From assembly GCA_002418865.1 (NCBI GenBank), contig DIEY01000070.1, positions 65,188 to 71,463 of the forward strand: a stretch of 6,276 nt of DNA, read 5' to 3'. Positions within the stretch are counted from its first letter, which is position 1, and each line of letters starts with the position of its first letter. The translations under genes and the position numbers were made by a program. Source of the DNA: Bacteroidales bacterium UBA5762. GTDB lineage: Bacteria > Bacteroidota > Bacteroidia > Bacteroidales > TTA-H9. This document shows positions 3,641 to 6,276 of the stretch, one piece after another. The notes under the pieces are model-generated. The model was not told the DNA's origin. It saw nothing but the letters and a program-made list of their open reading frames with translations, and searched no databases.

Positions 3641-6276
3641 ATGAAGCCTAACAGATTCATTCTGCCTCTCACTTTCTTATTGTTCATCTATTTATTCCCC
3701 TTTCATGCTCTTTCACAAATATCCTTAGGTTCGTCACAAATAATTATCGATTATAACAATCCCAAAGAATATGAAATAGGCGGAATTACTGTTACAGGCG
3801 TGCAATATCTTGACCCATCTGTTTTAACGATGCTTACTGGCCTGAAAATAGGAGATAAAATAAAAGTGCCTGGTGAAGAAATTACCCTAGCTATACAAAA
3901 ACTTTGGAAACAAGGACTTTTTGATAACGTCAGAATCATAGCCCAACGTATAGAGGGAAATCTTATCTTCCTCGAGATTCAACTCGTTGAGCGCCCTCGT
4001 CTGAGTAAATTTACATTTACCGGAATTAAAAAAGGAGAAGCCGATGACTTGCGCGATAAGCTTAAACTTGCCTCCGGTGAAGTTGTTACCCAAAGCAGCC
4101 TGGTTAGAGCCGAAGAAACTATTAAGAAATATTTTACCGATAAGGGATACTTGAATGTTAATGTTAACATTCAACAAGTTAGAGATACTGCTAAACTAAA
4201 TAACGTCATCTTAAAGTTTGATATCGATAAAAAACAAAAAGTTAAAATCAACGAAATTATCATTCACGAAAATAATCAAGTAAAAACCTCTACTATTAAA
4301 AATGCCCTAAAAGAAACGAAGGAAAAAAGCTCGTTTCGTCCTTTGGGCGGCCTCGACAATCTTGTATGGAATACAGTAAAAAGCGCCGCTAAACTAGATA
4401 TGGCTGGGCTTACTGATAACTTCATCGATTATTACTATACCAATTTGAAACTAAGAATTTTTAAATCATCAAAATTTATTCGCGACAATTTTGAAACCGA
4501 CAAAGAAAATATCTTAAAGAAATACAATGAATTAGGATTCAGAGATGCAGAAATCGTCAAAGATTCCATCTATTTTGTTGATAATAATAATTTAAACATC
4601 GAACTCTGGATTAATGAAGGTCATAAATATTATTTCCGCAATATTATCTGGGTGGGTAATACTAAATATTCGGCAGAAGTATTGAATGCCTACCTGAAAA
4701 TCAATAAAGGTGATGTTTATAACCCAGAGCTTTTGCAAACCAACCTCTCTTATAATCCTAATGGCTTTGATGTGAGTTCATTATATCTCGACGACGGTTA
4801 TTTGTTTTTCAATATCCAGCCCGTTGAAGTAAATGTAGAGAACGACTCCATAGACCTCGAGATCAGAATATATGAAGGCAAACAAGCCACATTGAATAAG
4901 GTAACCGTGAAAGGAAACGATAGAACCAGCGATCATGTTGTCATTCGTGAACTTTATACCAAACCAGGGCAATTATTTAGCCGTAACGACATTATCCGCA
5001 CACAACGTGAATTGGCGCAATTACGCTATTTTAATCCTGAAACACTCGGGGTTGACTATACTCCTAACCCCGAAGATGGAACTGTAGATTTGGAATATAC
5101 TGTAGAGGAAACCTCGAGCGATCAGATTGAACTTTCGGCAGGCTGGGGTTATGGCCGATTGGTTGGGACTCTTGGCCTATCATTCAATAATTTTTCCATA
5201 AAGAGAATTTTTGATAAGAATGCATGGAAACCTATTCCTTCGGGTGATGGACAAAAACTCAGTTTGAGATTTCAAACCTATGGAGCTGGATATACTAGTT
5301 ATTCTGCCTCGTTTACCGAACCTTGGCTGGGTGGCAAAAAGCCCAATGCCTTTACAGTGTCCTATTATCACTCTAAATATACAAATGGTCTAAAAAGCAG
5401 CGATTCTCTTTATGCCTCATTTATTATAGATGGACTTGGCTTTAGCTTGGGTAGAAGGCTTGAGTGGCCCGATGATTATTTCCAGATTTATCATTCTGTC
5501 AACCTACAGCGTTACAAATTAAGAAACTACCCCAATATTTTTACCTTTGGAACTGGTAATGGCGAATACAATAACTTTAGTTATACCGTTTCATTCGGAA
5601 GAAGTAGCGACGATTCACCCATTTTCCCACGTCGTGGTTCAACAGTAAACCTTAGCCTCGAACTTACTCCTCCTTATAGCCTTTTCAATAATAAAGACTA
5701 TAGCACCATGAGTGTGGAAGAAAAATACAAGTGGATTGAATACCACAAATGGAAATTCTATGGGAACTGGTATTCTCAACTCGTAGGTAATCTCGTATTA
5801 GCTACCAAATACCGATTTGGTTTTCTCGGTTATTACAATAAAGAAATTGGGGTAACTCCTTTCGAAAGATTCTATGTTGGAGGCGATGGTCTTTCTGGAT
5901 ATGGCAGCTTGGATGGACGGGAAATTATTGCACTGAGAGGCTATTCCAACGAAAGCATTACACCCGAATATTTCGAAAACAACGGTATTGGAGGTACTAT
6001 TTACAGTCGTTATATCTTTGAGCTACGTTTCCCATTGAGCCTCAATCCAAATTCCACTATATATGCTCTTGCCTTTATGGAAGGGGGTAATACATGGAAT
6101 AAGTTTACTAGTTTCAATCCTTTCAAGGTTTACCGAAGTGCAGGGCTCGGGTTGAGAATATTCTTGCCTATGTTTGGCGTACTTGGACTTGATTATGGTT
6201 ATGGATTCGACGAAGTACCCGGAATACCCAGCGCAAATGGAGGCCAATTCCATTTCTCCATTAATCAATCTATAGA
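3641..6276 (+). CDS. bamA: Outer membrane protein assembly factor BamA (3' end cut by the window)
   Basis: This Omp85-family protein is the core of the BAM complex and folds and inserts beta-barrel proteins into the outer membrane. The frame is open from the ATG at 3641 to the edge, giving 878 complete codons without a stop. A signal peptide (MKPNRFILPLTFLLFIYLF, then PFHALS) is probably cleaved after S25. Five POTRA domains follow, at about residues 45-118, 120-203, 204-327, 328-413 and 414-492. The 16-strand barrel starts at about 494 (IELSAGWGYGRLVG). The Omp85 signature RGY of loop 6 is at 766-768, in ALRGYSNES. The final visible residues, GQFHFSINQSI, look like the last barrel strand, so the stop is probably only a few codons away. 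An in-frame TAA at 3620-3622 rules out a longer N-terminus. POTRA3 carries a long insertion at about 232-272. In related genomes ompH/skp-type chaperone genes usually come next. Confidence 0.97.
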   Translation, partial: MKPNRFILPLTFLLFIYLFPFHALSQISLGSSQIIIDYNNPKEYEIGGITVTGVQYLDPSVLTMLTGLKIGDKIKVPGEEITLAIQKLWKQGLFDNVRIIAQRIEGNLIFLEIQLVERPRLSKFTFTGIKKGEADDLRDKLKLASGEVVTQSSLVRAEETIKKYFTDKGYLNVNVNIQQVRDTAKLNNVILKFDIDKKQKVKINEIIIHENNQVKTSTIKNALKETKEKSSFRPLGGLDNLVWNTVKSAAKLDMAGLTDNFIDYYYTNLKLRIFKSSKFIRDNFETDKENILKKYNELGFRDAEIVKDSIYFVDNNNLNIELWINEGHKYYFRNIIWVGNTKYSAEVLNAYLKINKGDVYNPELLQTNLSYNPNGFDVSSLYLDDGYLFFNIQPVEVNVENDSIDLEIRIYEGKQATLNKVTVKGNDRTSDHVVIRELYTKPGQLFSRNDIIRTQRELAQLRYFNPETLGVDYTPNPEDGTVDLEYTVEETSSDQIELSAGWGYGRLVGTLGLSFNNFSIKRIFDKNAWKPIPSGDGQKLSLRFQTYGAGYTSYSASFTEPWLGGKKPNAFTVSYYHSKYTNGLKSSDSLYASFIIDGLGFSLGRRLEWPDDYFQIYHSVNLQRYKLRNYPNIFTFGTGNGEYNNFSYTVSFGRSSDDSPIFPRRGSTVNLSLELTPPYSLFNNKDYSTMSVEEKYKWIEYHKWKFYGNWYSQLVGNLVLATKYRFGFLGYYNKEIGVTPFERFYVGGDGLSGYGSLDGREIIALRGYSNESITPEYFENNGIGGTIYSRYIFELRFPLSLNPNSTIYALAFMEGGNTWNKFTSFNPFKVYRSAGLGLRIFLPMFGVLGLDYGYGFDEVPGIPSANGGQFHFSINQSI

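Noticed and set aside
3887..4177. A 96-codon minus-strand frame within bamA.
   Set aside because: It lies opposite POTRA1-POTRA2 coding sequence, has no motif and no promoter, and is a shadow.
1..6276. Search for CRISPR-like direct repeats, insertion-sequence ends, tRNA or rRNA genes, toxin-antitoxin pairs and defence genes.
   Set aside because: I saw none by eye. The window is nearly filled by conserved housekeeping and envelope genes in one orientation.

Overview
The window looks like a piece of a Bacteroidota chromosome. It is AT-rich, Shine-Dalgarno sequences are essentially absent, two promoter-like sites match the Bacteroidota -7 consensus TAnnTTTGC, and the gene content and order are typical of the phylum. 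I would place it in Bacteroidales or a nearby order, but the sequence alone does not fix the family.

All confident genes read rightward. In order they are: a gamma-class carbonic anhydrase-like hexapeptide-repeat protein (89-649); a 262-bp spacer; NAD kinase nadK (912-1781); a DUF6089/PorG-type outer-membrane protein (1871-2701); isoprenyl (undecaprenyl) diphosphate synthase uppS (2832-3596); and bamA (from 3641). bamA runs off the right edge with no stop, probably only a few codons short of its end. The spacer at 650-911 carries a possible minus-strand remnant of a small gene and the likely nadK promoter.

The block from nadK to bamA is best read as a cell-envelope biogenesis neighbourhood. 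UppS makes the C55 lipid carrier for peptidoglycan and surface polysaccharides. BamA folds and inserts outer-membrane beta-barrels. PorG is the outer-membrane partner of the PorK/PorN ring of the type IX secretion system and would itself be a BamA client. NAD kinase supplies NADP and is probably linked only by transcription. The gap between uppS and bamA is just 44 bp, so they are very probably co-transcribed from a promoter at about 2754-2784.

I found no mobile element, CRISPR array, RNA gene, toxin-antitoxin pair or defence system. Most of the window is conserved housekeeping DNA. The points worth a second look are: a long insertion in the third POTRA domain of BamA; TTGAT/ATCAA dyads next to the nadK start and inside the uppS promoter; a decayed or frameshifted small reading frame opposite the nadK leader; and a 21-codon reading frame fitted between nadK and porG.
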